Below are positions 1 to 5,358 of a stretch of 5,358 bases of DNA, piece by piece. The DNA is from Nitrospirota bacterium (GTDB taxonomy: Bacteria; Nitrospirota; Thermodesulfovibrionia; UBA6902), in NCBI GenBank assembly GCA_015491705.1, contig WFVK01000084.1:1-5358 (forward strand), read 5' to 3'. Below the pieces are notes generated by a model that was not told where the DNA came from, searched no databases, and saw nothing but the letters and a program-made list of their open reading frames with translations. The position numbers were made by a program, and so were the translations under genes. The stretch's first letter is position 1. Each line of letters opens with the position of its first letter.

Positions 1-52
1 ATCAAATACCGTTGCCCATTCGATTGTTAGACCTGCTGCCTGAAATAAAAAT

Positions 53-74
53 GCCTGCCTTAAGCCAGGCAGGC
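53..74 (-). terminator. Rho-independent terminator of tRNA-Pro
   Basis: Read on the minus strand, an 8-bp perfect stem (GCCTGCCT / AGGCAGGC) closes a 6-nt loop and is followed at once by ATTTTTATTT (positions 52 down to 43). It begins 11 nt beyond the tRNA 3' end, so it very probably ends the tRNA transcript. The stem has the same CCTGCC/GGCAGG core as the palindrome at 1872-1890, so it may derive from the same kind of repeat. Confidence 0.8.
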
Positions 75-84
75 TGAGAAGGAG

Positions 85-158
85 TCGGGGCGGCCGGATT
101 TGAACCGGCGACCTTACGGTCCCGAACCGTACGCGCTGCCAGACTGCGCTACGCCCCG
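85..158 (-). tRNA. tRNA-Pro (anticodon CGG)
   Basis: A complete 74-nt cloverleaf folds on the minus strand. The acceptor stem is CGGGGCG/CGCCCCG with discriminator A. The D stem is GCGC/GCGC. The anticodon stem is TACGG/CCGTA around the loop TTCGGGA, giving anticodon CGG, which decodes CCG proline codons. The T stem is GCCGG/CCGGC with loop TTCAAAT. The C1-G72 pair with A73 matches bacterial tRNA-Pro. The CCA tail is not encoded, because the A is followed by CTCC, so it must be added by tRNA nucleotidyltransferase. The gene stands alone, with a terminator just downstream, and is divergent from the TPR gene. Confidence 0.96.
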
Positions 159-166
159 TACCGGAA

Positions 167-172
167 ATAATA
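167..172 (-). promoter_or_regulatory. Possible -10 box of the tRNA-Pro promoter
   Basis: On the minus strand a TATTAT hexamer lies 8 nt before the mature 5' end of the tRNA, in an AT-rich patch. A weak -35 candidate, TTAGAA (197 to 192), gives a 19-bp spacer, which is longer than ideal. The position is right for a short 5' leader removed by RNase P, but the -35 match is poor, so this is tentative. Confidence 0.35.
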
Positions 173-269
173 ACATATTTGCCCATACAAATTCTAAGCC
201 CCTTTACCGTGATCACCGGCTGTCTTTGTATTTCCGCCCCAGTGCATATTGCCCCATGAACACGGCAGC

Positions 270-297
270 TTGTTAACACAGGCGGAAATCGTATAAT
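270..297 (+). promoter_or_regulatory. Sigma70-type promoter of the TPR gene
   Basis: TTGTTA (270-275) and a perfect TATAAT (292-297) are separated by 16 bp. Transcription would begin about 7 nt after the -10 box, near position 304. That leaves at most about 3 nt before the GTG start at 307, so the mRNA should be leaderless or nearly so. The ATG at 300 lies upstream of the predicted start site and out of frame. Confidence 0.6.
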
Positions 298-306
298 ATA
301 TGCAAC

Positions 307-1239
307 GTGAATCAGGGTGATTACCGGTCAAGGATTATAGGTCTCATCAGGGAGAAAGATTTTCAGGCTGCATATACTGCGGTCAGTGAGGCGCTCACTG
401 TCTATCCCTCCAACCACTTTTTCCTGGCGAATGAAATCTTTATCCTCTTCAGGCTGAACATGATAAAAGAGGCGAGGGGGAAGGCTGAAGAGAGGTTCGA
501 TGACCTGAAAAACGATGTCTTCTTTCTCCGGACATACCTTTCCATACTGGAAAAGGAAAAAGCAGCCGGGGACATGGAAAAGGTGATCGAGGGGTTCATA
601 CTTCCCGCGAGGATCGGTGATGAAAAATTCTATCTCTTTCTTTCAAAACTCGCTGGCAGGGTCTTTTCGGGCAAAAAGGCCCGGGACATCCTCGCCACGG
701 CGCAGGAGCTTTTCCCCGAAAGCCGGGAATTAAAACAGGCGGCTGCCCGGCAGCAGACAGGCGAGCTTAACCGCTATAAAGACTACAAGGAAAAGTTCAG
801 CGGTAAAAAGCCTGCCGAGGCAATTGCAGAGATCGAGGGCATCCGGGAGCTCCCCGGGTACAGCAGGGACTACGAACTCCACCTGTATCTGGCCGAGCTC
901 TATAAAAAAACCGGCGACTACGCGAAAGCCATAGAGACTTATGAATATCTCCTTAAACTGAGGGACAATAAGTTCGCGCGCAGGATGCTCGGATATGCAT
1001 ACTATAAAAACGGCGATTATGAAAACGCCCTCGTTTACCTGAAAGACTGCTTCATGGAATCCCCGTGGGACCACTTCCTGTATTCAGCCCTTTACAGGAT
1101 ATATGAATCAAGGGCCGACTGCGATGGCTTTGAAAAACTCATGCTTGAGGCGCTGAGTCTCAATCCCCGCGCCGGGCACCTGTACGGTCTGATAAAGAGG
1201 GCGCGGAAGAATTTCAGGGCTGGCGGCGGAGCATCATAA
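307..1239 (+). CDS. TPR-repeat protein of unknown function
   Basis: This 310-residue soluble, all-helical protein shows no signal peptide or membrane segment. Tetratricopeptide repeats are clearest in the C-terminal third: about 189-221 (with GDYAKAIETYEYLL), 222-255 (with GDYENALVYLKDCF) and 256-289 (ending in LSLNP). A TPR-like helix pair at about 5-37 opens the protein, and the middle is charged and helical. Such repeats form a superhelical scaffold that binds other proteins, but no catalytic domain is present and the partner cannot be named. The start is GTG; the next in-frame ATG (residue 52) would cut through the first repeat. No Shine-Dalgarno precedes the GTG, and the -10 box ends 9 nt upstream, which suggests leaderless translation. 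The gene stands alone between a divergent tRNA and an independently promoted acetyltransferase gene, so context gives no clue to function. Confidence 0.85.
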   Translation: MNQGDYRSRIIGLIREKDFQAAYTAVSEALTVYPSNHFFLANEIFILFRLNMIKEARGKAEERFDDLKNDVFFLRTYLSILEKEKAAGDMEKVIEGFILPARIGDEKFYLFLSKLAGRVFSGKKARDILATAQELFPESRELKQAAARQQTGELNRYKDYKEKFSGKKPAEAIAEIEGIRELPGYSRDYELHLYLAELYKKTGDYAKAIETYEYLLKLRDNKFARRMLGYAYYKNGDYENALVYLKDCFMESPWDHFLYSALYRIYESRADCDGFEKLMLEALSLNPRAGHLYGLIKRARKNFRAGGGAS

Positions 1240-1315
1240 TCCCCTTCCCTTTATGTACGTGCCTGATCCCGAATATACCGGCCTGCGCGAGCGGCAAAAT
1301 GCCGGAGGGGGGCGT

Positions 1316-1349
1316 CCTGAATTTCATATGCAATTTTTTGTCATTCAGG
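1316..1349. repeat. Inverted repeat flanking the -35 of the acetyltransferase promoter
   Basis: A perfect 7-bp inverted repeat, CCTGAAT (1316-1322) and ATTCAGG (1343-1349), surrounds a 20-nt AT-rich core. The core contains the near-palindrome ATTTCATATGCAAT (1321-1334) and most of the -35 hexamer. The placement would suit an operator. It might instead be a weak terminator hairpin for the TPR gene, although no T-run follows the second arm. The rest of the gap from 1240 to 1374 shows only a small hairpin, CGGCA/TGCCG, near 1292-1304. Confidence 0.35.
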
Positions 1350-1367
1350 GCATTAATTACGTATAAT
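1338..1367 (+). promoter_or_regulatory. Sigma70-type promoter of the GNAT gene
   Basis: TTGTCA (1338-1343, five of six consensus bases) and a perfect TATAAT (1362-1367) are separated by 18 bp. The expected transcription start, about 7 nt after the -10 box, is 1374-1375, which coincides with the ATG at 1375. The box is embedded in the 9-mer CGTATAATA (1360-1368), which also occurs at 290-298 before the TPR gene. Confidence 0.7.
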
Positions 1368-1374
1368 AATTCCC

Positions 1375-1851
1375 ATGCCGGATCTCCTGGTAAAACTGTA
1401 CGAACTTCCTGACGCAAGGCCTCATATCGATAGACTTCAAAGAGAAGGCATCAATGTCAGGGGGGCGACGGCCTATGAAAAACATCAGGTCGTTCAGTGG
1501 GTAAAAGACCATTTCGGACAGGGATGGGCGGGCGAGTGCGATGCTGCATTCAGTAACCGTCCGGTCTCATGTTTTATCGCTACAGAGAACGCCGGTATAG
1601 TGGGCTTCGCCTGCTATGAGTGCACGGCAAGGAATTTTTTCGGCCCCCTGGGTGTTGCAGGAAATGCCCGCAACAGGGGAATCGGCAGGGCACTGCTTCT
1701 CTCGGCTCTTGATGCCATGTCGCACATGGGTTATGCTTACGCAATAATAGGCGGTACGGATTCAACCGAATATTACAGGGATGCAGTCGGGGCTATTGAA
1801 ATCCCGGGTTCTTCGCCCGGCATATACAAAGACCGGCTGAAACCACCTTGA
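1375..1851 (+). CDS. GNAT-family N-acetyltransferase
   Basis: This 158-residue protein matches the size and layout of a single-domain GCN5-related N-acetyltransferase, which moves an acetyl group from acetyl-CoA to an amine. The acetyl-CoA pyrophosphate-binding motif A is plain at about residues 94-106: VAGNARNRGIGRA fits R/Q-x-x-G-x-G with R99, G102 and G104. It is followed by the usual long helix (ALLLSALDAM). A motif-B-like YYRDAVGA occurs at 133-140. The first 60 residues form a divergent substrate-binding part, so the acceptor cannot be assigned. The ATG at 1375 is the only sensible start, because the next methionine is residue 115, inside the motif A helix. No Shine-Dalgarno precedes it and the -10 box ends 7 nt upstream, so translation from a leaderless mRNA is expected. 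The gene appears monocistronic; a palindromic repeat lies 20 nt past its stop. Confidence 0.9.
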   Translation: MPDLLVKLYELPDARPHIDRLQREGINVRGATAYEKHQVVQWVKDHFGQGWAGECDAAFSNRPVSCFIATENAGIVGFACYECTARNFFGPLGVAGNARNRGIGRALLLSALDAMSHMGYAYAIIGGTDSTEYYRDAVGAIEIPGSSPGIYKDRLKPP

Positions 1852-1907
1852 GCGAAAGATTTCCCCTTCCGCCTGCCTGCCGCAGGCAGGGTCGAAATGA
1901 CGGATGC
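1852..1907. repeat. Palindromic intergenic repeat (CCTGCCTG-CCG-CAGGCAGG)
   Basis: A perfect 8-bp stem with a 3-nt loop (1872-1890) lies between GCGAAAGATTT on the left and GTCGAAATGACGG on the right. The AGATTT...TCGAAATGACGG frame is reminiscent of the dispersed palindromic repeats found between genes in many environmental bacterial genomes; that is from memory, not a search. There is no T-run on either side, so it is not a classical terminator, though it could stabilise the 3' end of the GNAT mRNA. Element ends are approximate. A related core forms the tRNA-Pro terminator at 53-74. Confidence 0.6.
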
Positions 1908-2124
1908 GGACATCCTCACAGTCCTGCAGGAGGCCCGGCAGAGAACTCTTTTTTTAAATGCAACTTTATGTCTTCAGATAACTTTTTCGAATGAAATACA
2001 GAGGCGTTTTCCCGGTAAGGCGCCGTACCTGCTGACACAGGGCCTTTTACCGGCGCTCCGGAGACGGAGGGGCAGTGTAATCAATATATCCTCTTATTTC
2101 TCGCGCCGCATGCTGCCGGGATGA
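1897..2124 (+). pseudogene. Truncated, frameshifted short-chain dehydrogenase/reductase remnant
   Basis: The 75-codon open frame has no complete domain, but its last 35 residues (2017-2121) read as the middle of an SDR fold. KAPYLLTQGLLPALRRRRG is followed by SVINISSYFSRRMLPG, that is, the helix after the usual N-L-x-A-P and then the catalytic-serine strand (NISS). The frame stops before the YxxxK motif. Upstream, TDADILTVLQEA and LFLNAT resemble the SDR segments before and around the NNA motif. Between them, SDR-like pieces continue in other frames: SSDNFFE in the third frame (1971-1991) and MKYRGVFPV in the second (1991-2017). This suggests at least two frameshifts and a small deletion just before KAP. 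Both ends of the gene are missing: the left lies against the palindromic repeat and the right ends at the fabD stop. A functional small protein is the less likely alternative. Confidence 0.6.
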
Positions 2125-3051
2125 CTACTTCAGCCTCTTCAATGTCTCCCTGAGGGTATCCGTATCCCCGACATTCAGAATCCTCACGCCGGGATCGATC
2201 CTCTTTATCAGTCCGGCGAGGACCTTGCCGGGGCCGACCTCTATGAATGTATCCACGCTGTTTGCGATCATTAACCTTACGGAATCCTCCCACAGGAGGG
2301 GGCTGCCGAGCTGGCGGACCAGGGAGTCCTTAATAGCCGCCGGGTCATTTAAAAATGCGGCGTCTGCATTATTTACAAGCGGTATCGCGGGGGGGCTGAA
2401 ATCTATGCCCCTGAGCAGTTCCGATAGTTTCAGTGAGGCCTCTTCCATGAGCCGGCAGTGCGACGGCACCGACACCGGCAGGGGGACCGCCCTCCTGGCC
2501 CCTGCGTCTTTTGCAAGGCTCACGGCCTCTTCAACCGCGGCCTTTTCCCCTGCAATGACAATCTGGCCGGGGCAGTTGTAATTGGCGGGGGATACATAAC
2601 CGGATTCAACTGATCTGCACACCTTCTCCACCGTATCCCTGTCAAGTCCCAGGACCGCCGCCATAAGCCCCTTACCCGGCGGCACGGCCTCCTGCATGTA
2701 CCTGCCTCTTTTCTCCGTGAGTCTGACGGCATCAGTGAAGGGTATCACACCGGCCGCCGCAACAGCGGAATACTCGCCGAGGCTGTGTCCCGCTGCACAT
2801 ACGGGGCTTATCCCTTCCGAGGAGAGGACATGGAATGCCGCGTAGCTTGCGGTCAGAAGACAGGGCTGCGTCCTGAAGGTCTTGTCAAGTTCATCCCGGG
2901 GGCCGTTGAAGCTGAGCCCGGCGACATCGTATCCCAGGGCCCCGGAGGCGCTTTCATATATCTCCCTGACCTCCCTGAAGTTGTCATGGAGGTCCTTTCC
3001 CATGCCTGCATACTGCGAACCCTGGCCGGGGAAGACAAATGCGATCGTCAT
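2125..3051 (-). CDS. fabD: Malonyl-CoA:ACP transacylase (FabD)
   Basis: This cytoplasmic enzyme moves malonyl groups from malonyl-CoA to acyl carrier protein, supplying the extender unit of type II fatty-acid synthesis. At 308 residues it has the full family length. It shows FPGQGSQ near the N terminus (oxyanion-hole Q10), the nucleophile motif GHSLGE (S90), the malonyl-carboxylate-binding arginine R115 in EKRGRYMQEA, and the catalytic histidine H198 in PVSVPSHC. It also has the family blocks NYNCPGQIVIAG and EVGPGKVL. Arginine and histidine positions follow alignment with E. coli FabD (S92, R117, H201). The ATG overlaps the etfA stop in an ATGA junction, with an AAGGG ribosome-binding site 6 nt upstream, so translation is probably coupled to etfA. 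It is the last gene of the operon. No clear terminator follows. The fab neighbours fabH, fabG and acpP are not in this window. Confidence 0.97.
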   Translation of the reverse strand: MTIAFVFPGQGSQYAGMGKDLHDNFREVREIYESASGALGYDVAGLSFNGPRDELDKTFRTQPCLLTASYAAFHVLSSEGISPVCAAGHSLGEYSAVAAAGVIPFTDAVRLTEKRGRYMQEAVPPGKGLMAAVLGLDRDTVEKVCRSVESGYVSPANYNCPGQIVIAGEKAAVEEAVSLAKDAGARRAVPLPVSVPSHCRLMEEASLKLSELLRGIDFSPPAIPLVNNADAAFLNDPAAIKDSLVRQLGSPLLWEDSVRLMIANSVDTFIEVGPGKVLAGLIKRIDPGVRILNVGDTDTLRETLKRLK

Positions 3052-4250
3052 GACTGTCCCTTCAGCTCTTTTATCCTTGCGGTCAGCATGGGTACAATCT
3101 CAAACATGTCTCCGACTATTCCGTATGTGGCCACATTGAATATCGGGGCATCGGGGTTCCTGTTCACGGCGATGATTATGTCCGAGGACTGCATGCCCAC
3201 GAGATGCTGAACCGCCCCTGATATGCCGCAGGCAAAATATATCTTCGGATTAACGGTCTTGCCGGTCTGCCCCACCTGGTGGCTGTAGGGGACCCATCCT
3301 TCATCAACAGCGGCCCTTGATGCACCTATGACACCGCCCACCGCCTCTGCAAGCTCCCGGAGCAGTTTAAAGCCCTTTTCACCTCCCGCGCCCCTGCCGC
3401 CCGCCACTATAATATCCGCCTCGTGCAGGTTCACGCTGATCTCCGAGACCTCCTTCACGGTCTCTACAACCCTTGTCCTCGACTCCAGGTCTTTAAAACC
3501 AGTATTGATAATTTCCCCTGTCCTGCCCTCATCGTACCGCCCCCTTTTCATTACGCGCGGCCTCACCGTGGCCATCTGCGGCCTGTAATCAGGGCACAGT
3601 ATGGAAGCCATGATGTTGCCGCCGAAGGCGGGCCTTATCTGGACGAGATTCCCGGTCTCACCGTCTATCTCGAGAGAGGTGCAGTCCGCCGTAAGCCCGG
3701 TCCGGAGCCTTGCGGCAACACGCGGGATAAAAGACCTCCCCACAGGGGTTGCGCCGGCAAGCACAATGGACGGCTTCTGTTCCTCAATAATCCTCAGGAG
3801 CGCGGCTGCATACGTGTCGTCATTGAATCTCCTGAAAACAGGGTCGCTGCACAGGTATACCCTGTCCGCGCCCCACCTTACAAGCTCTTCCGCCTCTGCT
3901 TCATCCGCTCCCAGAAGCACGGCCAGCAGCCGTGAACCGAGCCTGTCCGCGAGTCTCCTGCCCGCGCCGAGCAGTTCAAAGGACACAGGCGCCGTCCTGC
4001 CGTCCCTCTGCTCCGCAAAGACGAGCACGTCCCTGTAATCAGCGAATTTCGTCCCGGAATCGGACGGCGCGGCCCCGGCCTCCGTTTCTATTATCGCGCC
4101 TTCCGGACACACCGGCAGGCACGTTGTGCAGGCATTGCAGTATTCATTGATGAACGCCCTGCCGTCTCTCATCTCTATTGCATCGAACGGGCATGAGTCC
4201 ACGCATGTCTCGCAGCCCGTACACTTATCCTGCCTCACTATCACAGACAT
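3048..4250 (-). CDS. etfA: ETF alpha subunit with N-terminal 2x[4Fe-4S] ferredoxin domain
   Basis: The 400-residue protein is about 60 residues longer than a plain EtfA, and the excess is a ferredoxin domain. Cysteines 10, 13, 16, 20 and 38, 41, 44, 48 form two CxxCxxCxxxCP motifs, predicted to bind two [4Fe-4S] clusters. The alpha/beta domain I follows (about 70-260). The FAD-binding domain II shows VAGGRGAGG, GASRAAVDEGW (309-319), QVGQTGKTV (325-333), GISGAVQHLVGM (342-353) and NRNPDAPIF. With EtfB it forms a heterodimeric flavoprotein that shuttles electrons for acyl-CoA dehydrogenase. The clusters should give an extra path to a ferredoxin or membrane iron-sulfur partner. The ATG lies inside the end of etfB (10-nt overlap) with GAGGA about 8 nt upstream. 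It has no signal peptide and is cytoplasmic. Function is firm; direction of electron flow is inferred. Confidence 0.96.
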   Translation of the reverse strand: MSVIVRQDKCTGCETCVDSCPFDAIEMRDGRAFINEYCNACTTCLPVCPEGAIIETEAGAAPSDSGTKFADYRDVLVFAEQRDGRTAPVSFELLGAGRRLADRLGSRLLAVLLGADEAEAEELVRWGADRVYLCSDPVFRRFNDDTYAAALLRIIEEQKPSIVLAGATPVGRSFIPRVAARLRTGLTADCTSLEIDGETGNLVQIRPAFGGNIMASILCPDYRPQMATVRPRVMKRGRYDEGRTGEIINTGFKDLESRTRVVETVKEVSEISVNLHEADIIVAGGRGAGGEKGFKLLRELAEAVGGVIGASRAAVDEGWVPYSHQVGQTGKTVNPKIYFACGISGAVQHLVGMQSSDIIIAVNRNPDAPIFNVATYGIVGDMFEIVPMLTARIKELKGQS

Positions 4251-5023
4251 CTGATCTTCCTCAGCTCCTTTATTAAGGTATCCACCTGTTCCTCCGGGCC
4301 GCCTCCGAGCATCATCCTCCCGGCCTTCGTCTCCGGCGCGAAGATGCTCTTCACCTTCGTGGGTGAGCCCTTCAGCCCGAGGCTGTCTTCATCGGCATCT
4401 ATATCGGCCTTCCCCATTATCCTGATCCGGGCCTTTCTTGCGGCCATTTTCCCTTTCAGGGAAGGCATCCTCGGCTGGTTCAGTTCCTTGACCACCGTAA
4501 GCAGCACGGGCAGGGGGGACTCGACCACGTCATATCCCTCGTCCATGAGCCTCTGCACCCTGATGGTGTTATCCCTTATCCATTCTATCTTTCTCACATA
4601 AGAGACATGCGGGATGCCCAGGAACTCCGCAGTCTCGGGACCTACCTGCGCGGTGTCGCCGTCTATGGCCTGCTTGCCGCAGAAAACAATATCAGCGCCG
4701 AGTTTCCTGATTGCCCCGGCAAGTGCGTACGAGGTGGCCCATGTGTCCGAGCCTGCAAACGCCCTGTCCGACAGGAGCACCGCGTCATCGGCCCCCATGG
4801 AAACCGCTTCGCGCAGGGAGTTCTCCGCCTGCGGCGGTCCCATGGTCAGGGCGGTCACCCTGGCCCCGAGGTCTTCCTTTATCCGGACGGCCGCCTCGAG
4901 CGCATGGAGGTCAAATGGATTGATAATGCTCGGCACACCCTCCCTCATGAGCGTGTTTGTCTCGGGGTTGATCTTTATCTCCGCGGTGTCCGGCACCTGT
5001 TTTATACAGACGATGATGTTCAC
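4241..5023 (-). CDS. etfB: ETF beta subunit, bifurcation-type motif
   Basis: This 260-residue protein is a full-length EtfB, the partner of the downstream etfA product. It begins with NIIVCIKQVPDTAEIKIN, typical of the family. At 116-130 it carries GKQAIDGDTAQVGPE. In electron-bifurcating ETFs this loop binds a second FAD, whereas simple mitochondrial-type ETFs have a different sequence there and bind AMP. The segment LNQPRMPSLKGKMAARKARI (181-200) corresponds to the recognition loop that docks on the acyl-CoA dehydrogenase. The C terminus (GGGPEEQVDTLIKELRKI) is the usual helix. The start is GTG, overlapping the dehydrogenase stop in a GTGA junction, with GGAGG 9 nt upstream. Whether the complex truly bifurcates NADH electrons cannot be proved from sequence. 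Confidence 0.96.
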   Translation of the reverse strand: MNIIVCIKQVPDTAEIKINPETNTLMREGVPSIINPFDLHALEAAVRIKEDLGARVTALTMGPPQAENSLREAVSMGADDAVLLSDRAFAGSDTWATSYALAGAIRKLGADIVFCGKQAIDGDTAQVGPETAEFLGIPHVSYVRKIEWIRDNTIRVQRLMDEGYDVVESPLPVLLTVVKELNQPRMPSLKGKMAARKARIRIMGKADIDADEDSLGLKGSPTKVKSIFAPETKAGRMMLGGGPEEQVDTLIKELRKIRCL

Positions 5024-5358
5024 TGACCCTGTCCTCCCTGCCTCTTTTTCGCGGTCTCCTTTATGAGTGACTGTCCTATGATGTTCCTCTGTATCTGGTT
5101 TGTGCCTTCGTATATCTGGAGAATCTTTGCATCACGCATCATCTTCTCAACAGGGTACTCCCGCATGTAGCCGGAACCTCCCATAACCTGCACCGCATCA
5201 ACGGTAACCTTCATTGCCACATCGGTTGCAAACAGCTTCGCCATGGCGGATTCCTTTGACACATCCCTGGCGCCGCTGTCGATATACCTGGCAACCGAGT
5301 ATACAAGCGCCCTTGCCGCCTCTATCTGGGTGGCCATGTCCGCGAGCATGTGCTGGAC
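5020..5358 (-). CDS. Acyl-CoA dehydrogenase, C-terminal part (cut by window edge)
   Basis: The frame is open to the right edge of the window, leaving the last 112 residues of a protein that is usually about 380 long. This is the C-terminal four-helix domain of the acyl-CoA dehydrogenase flavoprotein family: VQHMLADMATQIEAARALVY, then QVMGGSGYMREYPVEKMMRDA, then ILQIYEGTNQIQRNIIG. The glutamate of YEGT (residue 84 of the fragment) aligns with the catalytic base of short- and medium-chain acyl-CoA dehydrogenases (Glu376 in MCAD), so the enzyme should be active in alpha,beta-oxidation or the reverse enoyl-CoA reduction. Chain-length preference cannot be told from this part. The tail ETAKKRQGGQGQ is a short polar extension. 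Its stop overlaps the etfB start, so it is co-transcribed with its own electron acceptor, ETF. The promoter lies outside the window. Confidence 0.95.
   Translation of the reverse strand, partial: VQHMLADMATQIEAARALVYSVARYIDSGARDVSKESAMAKLFATDVAMKVTVDAVQVMGGSGYMREYPVEKMMRDAKILQIYEGTNQIQRNIIGQSLIKETAKKRQGGQGQ

Noticed and set aside
207..220. GTGATCAC palindrome in the tRNA/TPR divergent gap as a regulator site
   Set aside because: Only 8 bp are symmetric and they lie about 55 bp upstream of the -35 box; a palindrome this short is expected by chance.
300..320. Six-codon ATG frame (MQRESG) overlapping the GTG start of the TPR gene, as a possible leader peptide
   Set aside because: Its ATG directly follows the TATAAT box and lies upstream of the predicted transcription start, so it should not be transcribed.
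2012..2053. Inverted repeat CCGGTAAGGC / GCCTTTTACCGG as a terminator for fabD
   Set aside because: The arms match only with a 2-nt bulge around a 20-nt loop, and no T-run follows on the minus strand; it is probably chance within the SDR remnant.
3423..3935. Long plus-strand open frame opposite etfA
   Set aside because: It is antisense to a well-supported gene, has no recognisable domain, is rich in Arg and Pro, and is explained by the GC-biased codon use of etfA.
4607..5066. Overlapping plus-strand open frames opposite etfB
   Set aside because: They are low-complexity shadows of the etfB coding strand with no family resemblance or ribosome-binding signal.

Overview
The window looks like ordinary chromosome from a moderately GC-rich, probably anaerobic bacterium. 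The evidence is an electron-transfer flavoprotein (ETF) whose alpha subunit carries a fused two-cluster ferredoxin domain, next to an acyl-CoA dehydrogenase. That arrangement is familiar from Nitrospirota (Thermodesulfovibrionia-like), Desulfobacterota, syntrophs and Clostridia. The GC-rich palindromic intergenic repeat and the TATAAT-type promoters fit a Nitrospirota or Desulfobacterota source, but the sequence alone does not settle the phylum.

Left part (1-1851): a minus-strand tRNA-Pro(CGG) with its own hairpin/T-tract terminator lies divergent from two plus-strand single genes. One is a TPR-repeat protein of unknown role (307-1239) and the other a GNAT-family acetyltransferase (1375-1851). 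Each has a sigma70-type promoter whose -10 box sits only 7-9 nt before the start codon, with no Shine-Dalgarno between them. Both transcripts are therefore predicted to be leaderless or nearly so, and both promoters share the 9-mer CGTATAATA.

Middle (1852-2124): this convergent intergenic stretch holds a CCTGCCTG/CAGGCAGG palindromic repeat, followed by what reads as a frameshifted, truncated remnant of a short-chain dehydrogenase/reductase gene. The remnant abuts the stop codon of fabD.

Right part (2125-5358, minus strand): a tightly packed operon is read from the right edge in the order acyl-CoA dehydrogenase (C-terminal part only), etfB, etfA with ferredoxin domain, fabD. Neighbouring genes overlap by 4, 10 and 4 nt. 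The dehydrogenase exchanges electrons between acyl-CoA/enoyl-CoA and the ETF. EtfB carries the DGDTAQVGPE motif typical of FAD-binding, bifurcation-type ETFs, and the ferredoxin domain of EtfA could pass electrons to or from a low-potential partner. FabD, the malonyl-CoA:ACP transacylase of fatty-acid synthesis, is translationally coupled to this module, which places a biosynthetic enzyme directly behind an acyl-CoA redox module. I see no CRISPR array, insertion sequence, phage gene or clear new defence or mobile system here.
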